Shown here piece by piece: positions 1 to 7,820 of a stretch of DNA of 64,000 nucleotides. The translations under genes were made by a program, and so were the position numbers. This DNA is from Halorubrum vacuolatum (GTDB lineage Archaea; Halobacteriota; Halobacteria; Halobacteriales; Haloferacaceae): the NCBI RefSeq assembly GCF_900188065.1, contig NZ_FZNQ01000002.1:124001-188000 (forward strand), given 5' to 3'. Below the pieces are notes generated by a model. The model did no database searches and was not told where the DNA came from. It was given only the letters and a program-made list of their open reading frames with translations. Position 1 is the first letter of the stretch, and the number at the start of each line of letters is the position of its first letter.

Positions 1-324
1 TGCCGCGCTGCCGCCGCCGGACTGTTCGAGTCGGTCGATCCGCGTCTCGCCGTCCGGACCGGGAAGCCGGTCGACGTACATCGTCACGTCCCAGTTGAGG
101 TGGCCCGCCGTGATCACCTTCGGCGAGCGCGTGGAGGAACCGTCCGTCGCGTTCGTCGTTCCCCCTGCGTCCCCGTCGGTTCCGTCCGCTCCGCTCGCTT
201 CGTCCGCTCCGTCGGTTCCGTCCGCTCCGCTCGCTTCGTCCGCGTCGAGCGCCTCACGGACGTCCTCCAGGTGTGTCTGGCCTTCCATATCCTCCTCGGC
301 ACCGGCCGCACCATCCCCACTCAT
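1..324 (-). CDS. PfkB-family sugar/nucleoside kinase, N-terminal part (cut by window edge)
   Basis: The gene starts at 324 and runs off the left edge, leaving about 108 residues. After an acidic, low-complexity leader of roughly 65 residues comes a typical PfkB/ribokinase N-terminus (ITAGHLNWDVTMYVDRLPG, then SGGGSAA, where family members continue GGxxxN). The ATG overlaps the TGA of the upstream ribose-1,5-bisphosphate isomerase by 4 bp (ATGA), so the two are translationally coupled. In archaeal nucleoside degradation a PfkB-family kinase makes ribose-1,5-bisphosphate from ribose-1-phosphate, and this context makes that the best guess. The catalytic C-terminus is outside the window, so the substrate cannot be judged from residues. 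Confidence 0.8.
   Translation of the reverse strand, partial: MSGDGAAGAEEDMEGQTHLEDVREALDADEASGADGTDGADEASGADGTDGDAGGTTNATDGSSTRSPKVITAGHLNWDVTMYVDRLPGPDGETRIDRLEQSGGGSAA
175..243. repeat. 36-bp tandem repeat, about 1.9 copies, coding
   Basis: A 36-bp unit begins at 175 and again at 211, with the second copy diverging at about 244. On the minus strand it encodes a 12-residue Ala/Asp/Gly/Ser/Glu-rich motif in the leader of the PfkB-type kinase. Being in frame, it changes only linker length. It is a coding minisatellite, not a CRISPR. Confidence 0.85.
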
Positions 325-1277
325 GGCTCGGCCCACGGCTCCTCGGCACCCTCGCCGAACAGCTCGCGCATGAGCGTCACGATGCTCTCGGGTGGGAACT
401 GCCCGTGTTCGGTGACGATGGCGTCCATGTACCGCGGCGGCGTCACGTCGAACGCCGGGTTCTCGACGGCGATCTCGCCGATCTCATCCCGAACCACCGG
501 ATCGATCACCTCCTCTTCGGCGCGCATTTCGATCTCCACGGTGTGACCCGTCAGCGTCTCGGGGTGGAGTTTGATCGTCTGGGCGGCGGTCATGATCGGG
601 ACGCCGCGCTCACGGGCGTTGACCGCGAGCCCCGAGGTGCCGATCTTGTTGATCACGCCGCCGTCGGCGGCGATGGAGTCCGCACCGACGAGGACGTGGT
701 CCACCTCGTCGAGGTAGCGCCGCGCCGCGGAGTCGACGATGAGCGTGACCGGGACGCCGGCGTCACGGAGCTGTTCGGCGGTGATGTGGCCCTGGTTCCG
801 GGGCCGGGTCTCCTTGACGACCGCCGAGATGGACTTCCCCTGGTCGACCGCCTCCTCGATACAGGCCAGCGCGTCCGTCGAGTGACAGTGGGTCATCACG
901 GTGTCGCCGTCGGCGAGCCGGTTCGCGCCGACACGCGCGAGGTCCTCCTGCGCGCGGTCGAGCTGGTCGACGAACGCGGCGCTGGCCGAGGTGACGCCGC
1001 GGCGGAGCTCATCGACGGTCCGGCCGTTCATGCGTTGGAGGACGTACCGAAGCGCGTTCGGCAGGGAGACGGCGGTCGGGCGAGTCTCATGGAGGGTCCT
1101 CGCGGCCGCACGCATCGACGCACGAAACGCCTCGGGGTCGTCGACGTCGATCGCCTCGGCCTGTGTCGCGAGCGCCCGGGCCGCCGCGTCCGCGATGGCC
1201 GCCGCGCCGCGGATCTCCATGGTCGCGATCTCCTCCGCGGTCGCCGCGACCGCGGGAACCGGCTCGTGATCGGTCAT
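321..1277 (-). CDS. Ribose-1,5-bisphosphate isomerase (eIF2B-like family)
   Basis: A 318-residue protein of the eIF2B alpha/beta/delta-like isomerase family, with length and motifs of archaeal R15P isomerase. The enzyme converts ribose-1,5-bisphosphate to ribulose-1,5-bisphosphate in nucleoside degradation. The catalytic pair known from the Thermococcus enzyme is present: Cys131 in THCHST and Asp200 in VGADSIAADG, followed by NKIGT. The N-terminal EIRGAAAIADAAARAL helix is also typical. A longer reading frame begins at 1367, but the ATG at 1277 lies about 25 bp after a TATA-like box, so 1277 is chosen. It overlaps the downstream kinase by 4 bp. No Rubisco gene is visible in this window. Confidence 0.9.
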   Translation of the reverse strand: MTDHEPVPAVAATAEEIATMEIRGAAAIADAAARALATQAEAIDVDDPEAFRASMRAAARTLHETRPTAVSLPNALRYVLQRMNGRTVDELRRGVTSASAAFVDQLDRAQEDLARVGANRLADGDTVMTHCHSTDALACIEEAVDQGKSISAVVKETRPRNQGHITAEQLRDAGVPVTLIVDSAARRYLDEVDHVLVGADSIAADGGVINKIGTSGLAVNARERGVPIMTAAQTIKLHPETLTGHTVEIEMRAEEEVIDPVVRDEIGEIAVENPAFDVTPPRYMDAIVTEHGQFPPESIVTLMRELFGEGAEEPWAEP

Positions 1278-1298
1278 GCCGATACCGTGTCCGGCACG

Positions 1299-1309
1299 GT
1301 ATTTATATG
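1299..1309 (-). promoter_or_regulatory. TATA-like box of the R15P isomerase gene
   Basis: Read on the minus strand, the sequence CATATAAATAC lies about 22-32 bp before the ATG at 1277. This spacing predicts a leaderless transcript and supports the chosen start. Confidence 0.6.
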
Positions 1310-1335
1310 GCCGGGAGGGTTGCCGGGTCCCGGGG

Positions 1336-2139
1336 TCACCTGAGCACCGTCGCGAGTTCGTCCACACTCCGCACGAGGTGATCCGGCCGTTCCGTGGGTG
1401 GGAGATCCGTCACGTCGATAGTTCCGTCGCCGTCGTCGTTTGTGTCGTCGTCGTCGCTGCTTTCGCTGTCATCCGTACTGCCACCGCCGTGGCTCCCACC
1501 GACGCCGCGCTCGGCTGCGCGGGCGTCGAAGAGGACGGTGGCGGCACCGATCGCGTTCCCGCCGCCGACGTCCGCGGTCGGGTTGTCGCCGATGACGACC
1601 GCCTCGCTCGGCCGGCGATCGAAGGCGGCGAGCGCGGTCGTAAACGGGAGCGCGCTGGGCTTCTCGCGACCGACCTCCTCCGACGTCACGACGAGATCGA
1701 TGTGGTCGTCCAGGCCGAGTCGGGTCAGCTTCTTCAGTTGGATCCGTGTCGTGAGGTTCGTCACGATCGCCACGTCGATCCCGGCGGCCTGCAGCTCCGC
1801 GAGCAGCGCCCCGATCCCCTCGAACGGTTCCATCGCGTCGAGATACGCCCCCCAGTAGGCCTCGCCCAGCGTCAACGCCTCGGTGGCGTCGTGTGTTCCG
1901 GTCTGCCGCCGAAGCGCCTTTTTATAATAGATGAATCGCTCGTGTGAGGCCGCCGTCCCGGCAAGCTCGCGTTTCGTCTCCCGTCTTCCGGCGGCGTACA
2001 GCTCGTCGTACCGCGCGCGGTCGATATCGTAGCCCAACTCCCCGAACGCCTCGAACCCCGCCTCCTTGCCTGCCTCGTTACAGGGTGGATACGGATAGAG
2101 GGTGTCATCGAGGTCGAAAAGGGCCGCCTTGTGGCGCAT
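1336..2139 (-). CDS. HAD-superfamily phosphatase, possible ribulose-1,5-bisphosphate phosphatase
   Basis: A 267-residue haloacid dehalogenase-type hydrolase. Motif I is FDLDDT with nucleophile Asp9 and acid/base Asp11. Motif II is the IVTN segment, motif III the GREKPS lysine, and motif IV GDNPTAD. A helical cap lies between motifs I and II. Near the C-terminus an acidic Ser/Asp-rich insertion of about 35 residues separates the core from the last strand and helix. The gene lies 58 bp upstream of the R15P isomerase on the same strand. I recall that halophilic archaea use a RuBP phosphatase after this isomerase, and the neighbourhood suggests that job, but residues alone would equally fit a pyrimidine nucleotidase-like HAD. 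A TATA-like CTTAAG at 2163 supports the start at 2139. Confidence 0.8.
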   Translation of the reverse strand: MRHKAALFDLDDTLYPYPPCNEAGKEAGFEAFGELGYDIDRARYDELYAAGRRETKRELAGTAASHERFIYYKKALRRQTGTHDATEALTLGEAYWGAYLDAMEPFEGIGALLAELQAAGIDVAIVTNLTTRIQLKKLTRLGLDDHIDLVVTSEEVGREKPSALPFTTALAAFDRRPSEAVVIGDNPTADVGGGNAIGAATVLFDARAAERGVGGSHGGGSTDDSESSDDDDTNDDGDGTIDVTDLPPTERPDHLVRSVDELATVLR

Positions 2140-2234
2140 GGTCCGGAACCACACGAGCGGGGCTTAAGAAGCCACAGGTGGTCGAGCCGACCGGTGGGGG
2201 TAATCTTCATGCTCTTGGAGCCACAGGTTGTGTC

Positions 2235-3083
2235 ATGCACGGCCAAGACGACCGCGACGGGACGACGCGGCTCGACGTCGCGGCCCGCGACCGCGGGATC
2301 GAACCGCCCGAACCGGGCGACGGGCCGCGGGTGTCACGGGTGCCTGAAACACACGTCCACGACACCTTCGCCGTCTCCGGGATCGAAACGAAGCGCCGGG
2401 AAGCCCTTCTCGAAGCCGTCCTCCTCGATCACGACGACGTGAGCGCCGCGTCCGCGACGAAGCGCAACGGGACCGTCGGGATCCACCACGACCCGGCGAC
2501 GGACCGCGCGGCGCTTCGGGCCACGCTCGAATCCTATGGGCTGCTCGTCGACCCCGGCGACGAGGCGTTCGAGCGCCGGCGGGCGGCCCAGTTCGACTCC
2601 GCCCGGATCGCCGTCGCCGTCCTGTTCGGGTTGATGGTCGCCACGCCGTACATCGGCGTCCTCTACCCGACCCGCGTCGAGTGGCTCTTTTATGACCCCG
2701 TCACGGTCGCGTACCTGCAGTCGCTCCTCGATTCGCGGGTCGCGACCCACTTCTACGTGAACCTCGCGGCGCTGTCGGGCATCGCGTTCCTCGTCGCCTG
2801 CGGCCCGGTCATCCGGCGGGCGTGGGCATCGGCGCTGGACCGTCAGTTCACGACCGAGTCGGCGTTCGTCGTCGGGGTCCTCGCCGTCTACACCTACAGC
2901 ACGCTCGCGGCGTTCACGGCCTTCGGCGGCAACGTCCACTACGACCTCGTCGCCTACGCCGTCATCGGCGCGACCCTCTGGACGCAGGTCGTCGCCGATC
3001 CCGCGGCCGACGCAGCCGACGATGGCGTCGAGGACCGGGTCACCGACGACGAGCCGATCGCGTTGACCGACGGCGGTCGGTGA
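2235..3083 (+). CDS. Membrane protein resembling the N-terminal half of a P1B-type metal ATPase
   Basis: A 282-residue protein with a ferredoxin-like, HMA-type region (about residues 40-106, TFAVSGIE...) whose usual metal-binding CxxC is absent (the loop reads GIETKRRE). Four probable membrane helices follow at about 124-144, 172-192, 208-230 and 236-255. The segment from GPVIRRAW to TLWTQVV resembles the first membrane helices of copper/zinc P1B ATPases, but the protein stops before any actuator, phosphorylation (DKTGT) or nucleotide domain. It is not a broken gene at this site: the frame ends cleanly in an acidic tail and no downstream ATPase remnant is visible before the next gene. Function unknown; membrane-located. 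It is divergent from the HAD phosphatase gene. Confidence 0.65.
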   Translation: MHGQDDRDGTTRLDVAARDRGIEPPEPGDGPRVSRVPETHVHDTFAVSGIETKRREALLEAVLLDHDDVSAASATKRNGTVGIHHDPATDRAALRATLESYGLLVDPGDEAFERRRAAQFDSARIAVAVLFGLMVATPYIGVLYPTRVEWLFYDPVTVAYLQSLLDSRVATHFYVNLAALSGIAFLVACGPVIRRAWASALDRQFTTESAFVVGVLAVYTYSTLAAFTAFGGNVHYDLVAYAVIGATLWTQVVADPAADAADDGVEDRVTDDEPIALTDGGR

Positions 3084-3233
3084 TCGCCGGCGGACGCTGC
3101 TCGGCGGTTCGGCACGGCAACCCCTCTCGGCTGTTATCGATCGGGCCGGCTCCCGGACGGACGGTAGCGCTTACGGCGTTCCGCCGTGCCGCCCGACCCA
3201 CAGCGATTTACATCGTCCCTGAAAAGGGCCTCT

Positions 3234-4124
3234 ATGAAGGTTCGTGGAGAGCGGGAGTGCCAGTCGTGTGGCGCGCGCTGGTCCTACTACGACATCGGGG
3301 AGGTCTCCTGCCCGGAGTGCGGCAGCCTCCGAAGCGTCGGGGTCGGCTCCCGAAGAACCCATACGGACGCGCCGGCGACGCTGGATCTGACCCCTCACCG
3401 TTCCCAGTTCGGCGAGGCCCAGGGGATCCTCCCGTCGGCGGGCGTCCGCGATCTCAAGGCCGACCTTCGCGCATACCTCCGCCGGCGCGGGTTTATCAAC
3501 GACGGCACGCTCCAACCCCTCGATACGACGTATCTCGCCGCCCGGGAGCTCTTGGAGGCGGCCGACGCCTACGACAGGCTCGTCGATCCGACCGACGAGG
3601 ACCGTGCCTACCTTCTCGCGTTGCTCGCGGGGGCGGACGACGGCGACCGTCCCGAGACGGCCGCGGTTCCCCGGACGCTTCGGGAGGCCCGTGGGATGGC
3701 AACGGTGCATGCCTGCTCCGCGTATCGCGACGACCTCTCGACGTTCCTCGATGAGCTGTCGAACACGGACGGGGGAGCAGGCGACGAAACCGGCGGAGCC
3801 GGTGGTGGCGGGTCCACCGACGCTGACGATGATTCGCGGCACATCGTTGCTGATGATGATCCGGGACCCGCCGTCACCGTCGAGGGGACGGATCCGACCG
3901 CCCGCATTCGCCCGGCACGCGACCGTGCCGAGACGCTGCATGACCGGATCAAACGGGTCGACGCGCTCGGTGGCGACGTCGACCCCGCGGTCGCAGATGC
4001 GCTCGTCGACGCCGCGAACGCGCTCGGCGAGTTCGTCCGAACCGGCGATCAACGGTCGCTCGATCGCGTCGACGACCTGTTCGCCGATGCGGCAACGGGC
4101 GGCTCCGAACGTACTCAGGACTGA
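3234..4124 (+). CDS. Zinc-ribbon haloarchaeal protein of unknown function
   Basis: A 296-residue soluble protein opening with a zinc ribbon: Cys9 and Cys12 (CQSCG), then Cys26 and Cys29 (CPECG). A helical region follows, then an acidic Gly/Asp linker at about 188-215, then a second helical segment. An upstream in-frame ATG at 3186 would add 16 residues, but a TATA-like GATTTACA about 27 bp before 3234 favours the shorter form. The ribbon suggests nucleic-acid or protein binding; no catalytic motif was recognised. The gene stands alone between the HMA-like membrane protein and a small Cys-containing protein on the same strand. Confidence 0.75.
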   Translation: MKVRGERECQSCGARWSYYDIGEVSCPECGSLRSVGVGSRRTHTDAPATLDLTPHRSQFGEAQGILPSAGVRDLKADLRAYLRRRGFINDGTLQPLDTTYLAARELLEAADAYDRLVDPTDEDRAYLLALLAGADDGDRPETAAVPRTLREARGMATVHACSAYRDDLSTFLDELSNTDGGAGDETGGAGGGGSTDADDDSRHIVADDDPGPAVTVEGTDPTARIRPARDRAETLHDRIKRVDALGGDVDPAVADALVDAANALGEFVRTGDQRSLDRVDDLFADAATGGSERTQD

Positions 4125-4140
4125 TACCGCCGGGGTCGCC

Positions 4141-4150
4141 GTTTATATAC
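4141..4150 (+). promoter_or_regulatory. TATA box of the small CPxCG protein gene
   Basis: GTTTATATAC is centred about 26 bp before the ATG at 4171, the usual haloarchaeal spacing for leaderless messages. Confidence 0.65.
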
Positions 4151-4170
4151 ACCGGGCCGAACCGGCGACC

Positions 4171-4398
4171 ATGAGCGGTTTCGACGTCCACGATCATCGC
4201 CATGCGCTCAAACAGCTCCGTGATACCGGCGAGACGAGCCTCTGGGAGAACCGACGGGAGGTTCCCTGTCCCGCCTGTGGGGAGCCGTTCGTTCGACTGT
4301 TCACGACGCGTCGGGAGACGACCCGGTTTCCCGAAAACGACGGCGCCAGATTCTGTCTTCTCCGGGACGACGGTGCCGTCCATCTCTTCCGACACTGA
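4171..4398 (+). CDS. Small CPxCG-containing haloarchaeal protein
   Basis: A 75-residue protein with one CPACG knuckle (Cys33, Cys36) in a compact basic/acidic sequence ending LLRDDGAVHLFRH. It resembles a conserved haloarchaeal family sometimes annotated as flagella cluster protein; that name is from memory and weakly held. Only one Cys pair is present, so a zinc site would need His residues, a third Cys, or a dimer. A textbook TATA box (GTTTATATAC, 4141-4150) lies about 25 bp before the ATG, giving a leaderless transcript. Confidence 0.75.
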   Translation: MSGFDVHDHRHALKQLRDTGETSLWENRREVPCPACGEPFVRLFTTRRETTRFPENDGARFCLLRDDGAVHLFRH

Positions 4399-4492
4399 GG
4401 TGGCGATATTGGTATATTAACGGTCCAAATCGGGCGTTTTCATCGCTTGGTCCCTGTCAGAAGCCTCTTCAGTCTCCGTCCGAAGAGTAGGT

Positions 4493-4972
4493 ATGGAAGA
4501 TACATCCCGTCGACACGTGTTGGCCGCCGCCGCGACCGGCTCCGCGTTTTCACTTGCGGGCTGTGCCGCACTCGATAACGATGACGATGAGGTCCCCGAG
4601 GATGGCCCCGCCGACGCGGACGACGGCGAGGTCCCGGAGCCGGAAGGCGAGGCCGCCGCGACGATCGCGGTCGACGTCGAGGCGCGCATGGCGGAGATCG
4701 AAGCCGAGATCAGCGAACGGGTCGAGGAGGGCGAGATCGATCAGGAGGAGGCACAAGCGGAACTCCAGGAGGCACAGTTGGAGGCCGTAGAGGAGGGTGT
4801 GGGGGCCGCCGAGTCGTTCGTCGAGGGGATCGACGGCGTGACCACCCTCGACTCGAACGTGCAGGCAGGCGCGATCCTCGTCGACGGCGACGCGGCCGCG
4901 ATCCTCGAAACGCTCGACGGGGACGATGTGGCGGCGCTCCTCTCCGCCGCCGAGTTCGACGCGCTTCGGTGA
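4493..4972 (+). CDS. Tat-type lipoprotein of unknown function
   Basis: A 159-residue protein with a twin-arginine signal (TSRRHVLAAAA) followed by a lipobox LAGC, with Cys24 as the likely lipid-anchored residue. It is therefore predicted to be folded before export and held on the outer face of the membrane. The mature part is highly acidic (DNDDDEVPEDGPADADDGEVPEPEGE), then a charged helix of about 45 residues that could form a coiled coil, then a small alpha/beta tail. No enzymatic motif is visible. Single gene, not obviously in an operon. Confidence 0.75.
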   Translation: MEDTSRRHVLAAAATGSAFSLAGCAALDNDDDEVPEDGPADADDGEVPEPEGEAAATIAVDVEARMAEIEAEISERVEEGEIDQEEAQAELQEAQLEAVEEGVGAAESFVEGIDGVTTLDSNVQAGAILVDGDAAAILETLDGDDVAALLSAAEFDALR

Positions 4973-5016
4973 GCCGGGACCGTAGCACCTAATTCCTCAC
5001 CGACCACAGGTCCGAT

Positions 5017-6159
5017 ATGCAGATCGAACCGTTCGGCCTCGAGCGCTGGTTCGCCGAGTACGAACACGAGGCCGAGATCATGTTCGCCGAGAGCGGCATC
5101 CGGTCGATCGAAGCCGACCGGTTCGACCTCGATCCCGGACCGCTCGACTACGTCATCCCGACGAACGGCGACCCATCCTTTCGGGCGTCAGTCGGCGAGA
5201 GATACGGCCGAAGCGGCGACGAGGTGATCTTCACGTGCGGCACCCAGGAGGCCAACCTCCTCGCGTTCCTTTCGCTGCTCGGCGACGACGGCCCCGTCGA
5301 CGGCGCGGGAGTTCCGGCCGGAACCGGATCGGGAACTCACGCCGTGGTCGTCACGCCGACGTATCAGGCGCTCCATGCCGTCCCGGCGGCCTTCGGCGAG
5401 GTGACACGGGTCGAGTTGGAGCCACCCGCGTGGCGGTTGGACCCCGACGCGATCGCGTCGGCGACCCGCGATGACACGGCGGTCATCGTGATCAACAACC
5501 CGAACAACCCGACCGGGCGCTATCACGACGAGACGGCCATGCGTGAGGCCTACGGGACGGCGGTCGAACACGACGCCTATCTGCTTTGTGATGAGGTCTA
5601 CCGGCTGCTCGCCGAGGATCCCCAGCCGCCGGTCGCGAGCTACGGTCCGAACGGGATCTCGACGACGAGCCTCACGAAGGCGTACGGGCTCGCTGGACTC
5701 CGGTTCGGCTGGATCGCGGGCGCGCAGCCGGTCGTAAATCGCGCGTGGGGGTGGAAGGATTACACCACCATCTCGACGGGACTGATCGACCAGCACGTCG
5801 CGAAGCAGGCGCTCGGCCGACGGGAAAAACGGATCCTTCAGGAGAATCGCGATCTCGCGCGGCGGAACCGCCGACGGGTCTCCGAGTGGGTCGACCGAAT
5901 GGGCTTGGAGTGGCACGAGCCGGTCGGGGTGAACGGCTTCGTGACGATACCCGAGGGGTTCACCGACGCGGAGGCGTTCTGTCGGACCGTCGTCGAAGAC
6001 GAGAGCGTCGTGCTCGCGCCGGGGACGCTCTTCGGCCATCCGGACCGTTTCCGCGTCGGGTTCGGCCTCCCGACCGAGGAGTTGGAGGAGGCGCTCATGC
6101 GGGTTCGACGCGTCATCACGGACCACGGGAACGCCACCGCGGACGACGGAGGTACGTGA
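5017..6159 (+). CDS. Class I/II PLP-dependent aminotransferase
   Basis: A 380-residue fold-type I aminotransferase. Visible landmarks are the NNPNNPTGRY motif, the CDEVY aspartate that pairs with the PLP pyridine nitrogen, the SLTKAYGLAGLRFGW segment carrying the Schiff-base lysine, and a C-terminal RVGFGLP arginine that binds the substrate carboxylate. An acidic/Gly insertion (DGPVDGAGVPAGTGSGT) sits after the TCGTQEAN cofactor-phosphate region. Substrate unknown; similar archaeal proteins are labelled aspartate or capreomycidine-type aminotransferases, too loosely to adopt. It is followed after 2 bp by a small membrane protein gene. Confidence 0.85.
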   Translation: MQIEPFGLERWFAEYEHEAEIMFAESGIRSIEADRFDLDPGPLDYVIPTNGDPSFRASVGERYGRSGDEVIFTCGTQEANLLAFLSLLGDDGPVDGAGVPAGTGSGTHAVVVTPTYQALHAVPAAFGEVTRVELEPPAWRLDPDAIASATRDDTAVIVINNPNNPTGRYHDETAMREAYGTAVEHDAYLLCDEVYRLLAEDPQPPVASYGPNGISTTSLTKAYGLAGLRFGWIAGAQPVVNRAWGWKDYTTISTGLIDQHVAKQALGRREKRILQENRDLARRNRRRVSEWVDRMGLEWHEPVGVNGFVTIPEGFTDAEAFCRTVVEDESVVLAPGTLFGHPDRFRVGFGLPTEELEEALMRVRRVITDHGNATADDGGT

Positions 6160-6161
6160 AC

Positions 6162-6431
6162 ATGGGATTCATCGACGAACTCAAAGCCGACGTCAAACAG
6201 GTACTGACGGACCCGACAGACGAACAGAAGGCGATCATCGCGGCGGTGATCGCGATCATCATCGCCGATCGGTACTTCCTCTGGATCGAGTTCCCGTTCG
6301 TCGTGCGGACGACCGCCGCGGTCGGCGTCGGGTTCATCGTCCTGTTCATCGTGAGCTACCTGCTCACCGGCCACTTCGTGCCGCCCGATGAGGAGGAGGA
6401 AGCGGAGTACGAGGACGAGTTCCACCCCTGA
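6162..6431 (+). CDS. Small two-helix membrane protein
   Basis: An 89-residue protein with an amphipathic N-terminus, two membrane helices (about 24-41 and 50-70) and a very acidic C-terminal tail ([14 protein letters not shown]). The ATG lies just after the TGA of the aminotransferase gene, so the two are probably co-transcribed. No family recognised with confidence. Confidence 0.7.
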   Translation: MGFIDELKADVKQVLTDPTDEQKAIIAAVIAIIIADRYFLWIEFPFVVRTTAAVGVGFIVLFIVSYLLTGHFVPPDEEEEAEYEDEFHP

Positions 6432-6489
6432 GGGCCTCTCATCCCCTTTTTGTCGGCAAGACATCGCCCCCGCGCCAGCGTTCCAAACC

Positions 6490-6498
6490 GTTTATACC
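6490..6498 (+). promoter_or_regulatory. TATA box of the aIF5A gene
   Basis: GTTTATACC is centred about 27 bp before the ATG at 6521. The spacing supports 6521 rather than the in-frame ATG at 6515. Confidence 0.6.
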
Positions 6499-6520
6499 CG
6501 CGCCCCGGGAAGGCGTGGAT

Positions 6521-6898
6521 ATGCCGAGAGAGCAGAAGCAGGTTCGGGAACTTCAGGAGGGCAGCTACGTGATGATGGACGACTCGCCCTGTAAGATCAA
6601 CCACTACAGCACCGCGAAGCCGGGCAAACACGGCAGCGCAAAGGCCCGGATCGAAGGGAAAGGCGTCTTCGATGAGAAGAAACGCTCGCTCTCACAACCG
6701 GTCGACGCGAAGGTGTGGGTCCCGATCATCGAGCGGAAGCAGGGGCAGGTCGTCTCCGTCTCCGGCGACGACGCCCAGGTGATGGATCTGGACACCTACG
6801 AGACGTTCACCATGCTGATCCCCGAAGGCGAGTCGTTCTCCTCGGACGACACCATCGAGTACCTCGAGTACGAGGGCCAGCGGAAGGTCGTCGGATAG
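6521..6898 (+). CDS. eif5a: Translation factor aIF5A
   Basis: A 125-residue archaeal IF5A of normal length. The N-terminal KOW-like domain carries the hypusination loop [12 protein letters not shown], with Lys36 the residue modified to hypusine or deoxyhypusine; the C-terminal OB domain ends in [10 protein letters not shown]. The factor relieves ribosome stalling at polyproline stretches. Chosen start MPREQKQ at 6521. It is followed 2 bp later by an agmatinase-type gene. This pairing has meaning: in haloarchaea the modification is thought to use agmatine rather than spermidine, with an agmatinase completing the side chain. Confidence 0.95.
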   Translation: MPREQKQVRELQEGSYVMMDDSPCKINHYSTAKPGKHGSAKARIEGKGVFDEKKRSLSQPVDAKVWVPIIERKQGQVVSVSGDDAQVMDLDTYETFTMLIPEGESFSSDDTIEYLEYEGQRKVVG

Positions 6899-6900
6899 CC

Positions 6901-7719
6901 ATGTTCCCCGGGGCGAGCGCCACCCGCGAGGAGGCGTCCTACGTGATCCTCGGTGCGCCCCTGGACGCGACCACCACCTTTCAGCCGGGCACCCGATTCG
7001 GCCCGGATCGGATCCGACGGTTCGCCGAGACCTACGACGATTACGAGCGACGGACGGACGGCTTCTTCTCCGGACGCGGGGTCCACGACGCCGGCGACGT
7101 CCCCCCGTGGGACGACGTGCCCGCTTTCCTCGACCATCTCGCCGCCGAACTTCGGAGCGTCGTTCTCGACGGTGCGGTTCCGCTCATGCTGGGCGGCGAG
7201 CATACGGTGACGTATGCGGGCGTCGAGGCCGTCGACCCGGACGTCCTCGTGATCTGTGACGCCCACCTCGACCTCCGCGACGAGTACGACGGCAACCCCT
7301 GGAACCACGCCTGCGTGACGCGTCGATCCCTTTCGATCGCCGATCGTGTCGTCGTGATCGGCGCCCGAACCGGATCTCCGGAGGAATGGGAGCGGGCCGA
7401 CGCGGCCGACGTGGAGGTCGTCGCCCCCGAGGACGCTCGCGGCTGGATAGATGGGCTCTCCCCCGACGCCTTCGCGGGGGAATCCGTCTACTGCTCCGTC
7501 GATATCGACGGGCTTGACCCGGGCTTCGCGCCGGGCACGGGGACGATGGAGCCGTTCGGCCTTCACCCCCGCGAGGTCCGTGACGTCGTCCGCGCGGTCG
7601 CCCCACACGCGGACGGCTTCGACGTGGTCGAGGTAAACGACCGCGACGACGGGCAGGCGGCGGCGGTCGCCGGGAAGCTCCTGCGGGAGTTCGTCCACGG
7701 CCACGCGGCGGGCCGGTAG
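6901..7719 (+). CDS. speB: Agmatinase-type ureohydrolase (SpeB family)
   Basis: A 272-residue member of the arginase/agmatinase family. All six manganese ligands are present: His101 (GGEHTVT), Asp120, His122 and Asp124 (DAHLD), and Asp201 and Asp203 (VDIDGLDPGFAPGTG). The NHACVTRR stretch is typical of agmatinases. The gene starts 2 bp after the aIF5A stop, so it is almost certainly co-transcribed and possibly coupled. In Haloferax an agmatinase homologue next to aIF5A has been proposed to act on the agmatine-modified factor itself. Here the enzyme may act on free agmatine, on modified aIF5A, or on both. Confidence 0.88.
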   Translation: MFPGASATREEASYVILGAPLDATTTFQPGTRFGPDRIRRFAETYDDYERRTDGFFSGRGVHDAGDVPPWDDVPAFLDHLAAELRSVVLDGAVPLMLGGEHTVTYAGVEAVDPDVLVICDAHLDLRDEYDGNPWNHACVTRRSLSIADRVVVIGARTGSPEEWERADAADVEVVAPEDARGWIDGLSPDAFAGESVYCSVDIDGLDPGFAPGTGTMEPFGLHPREVRDVVRAVAPHADGFDVVEVNDRDDGQAAAVAGKLLREFVHGHAAGR

Positions 7720-7820
7720 GGATCCGATCGGTTCACCCGTCCGTCCACCCTTCACCGCCGATTATCAGCACCGAGGGTCGAACCCGAACGCCTAATTTCC
7801 CGCCCCGCCGGAATGTGGAT

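Noticed and set aside
175-246. Tandem repeats that might be a CRISPR array or a mobile-element end
   Set aside because: The units are adjacent with no spacers, are multiples of three, and are in frame within coding regions, as are those at 9236, 9472 and 40273.
273-1343. Long frame on the opposite strand of the R15P isomerase, and many similar antisense frames in the window
   Set aside because: High-GC genes leave long open frames on the other strand. These have Arg/Pro/Asp-rich nonsense composition and no family match, whereas the sense frames show clear motifs.
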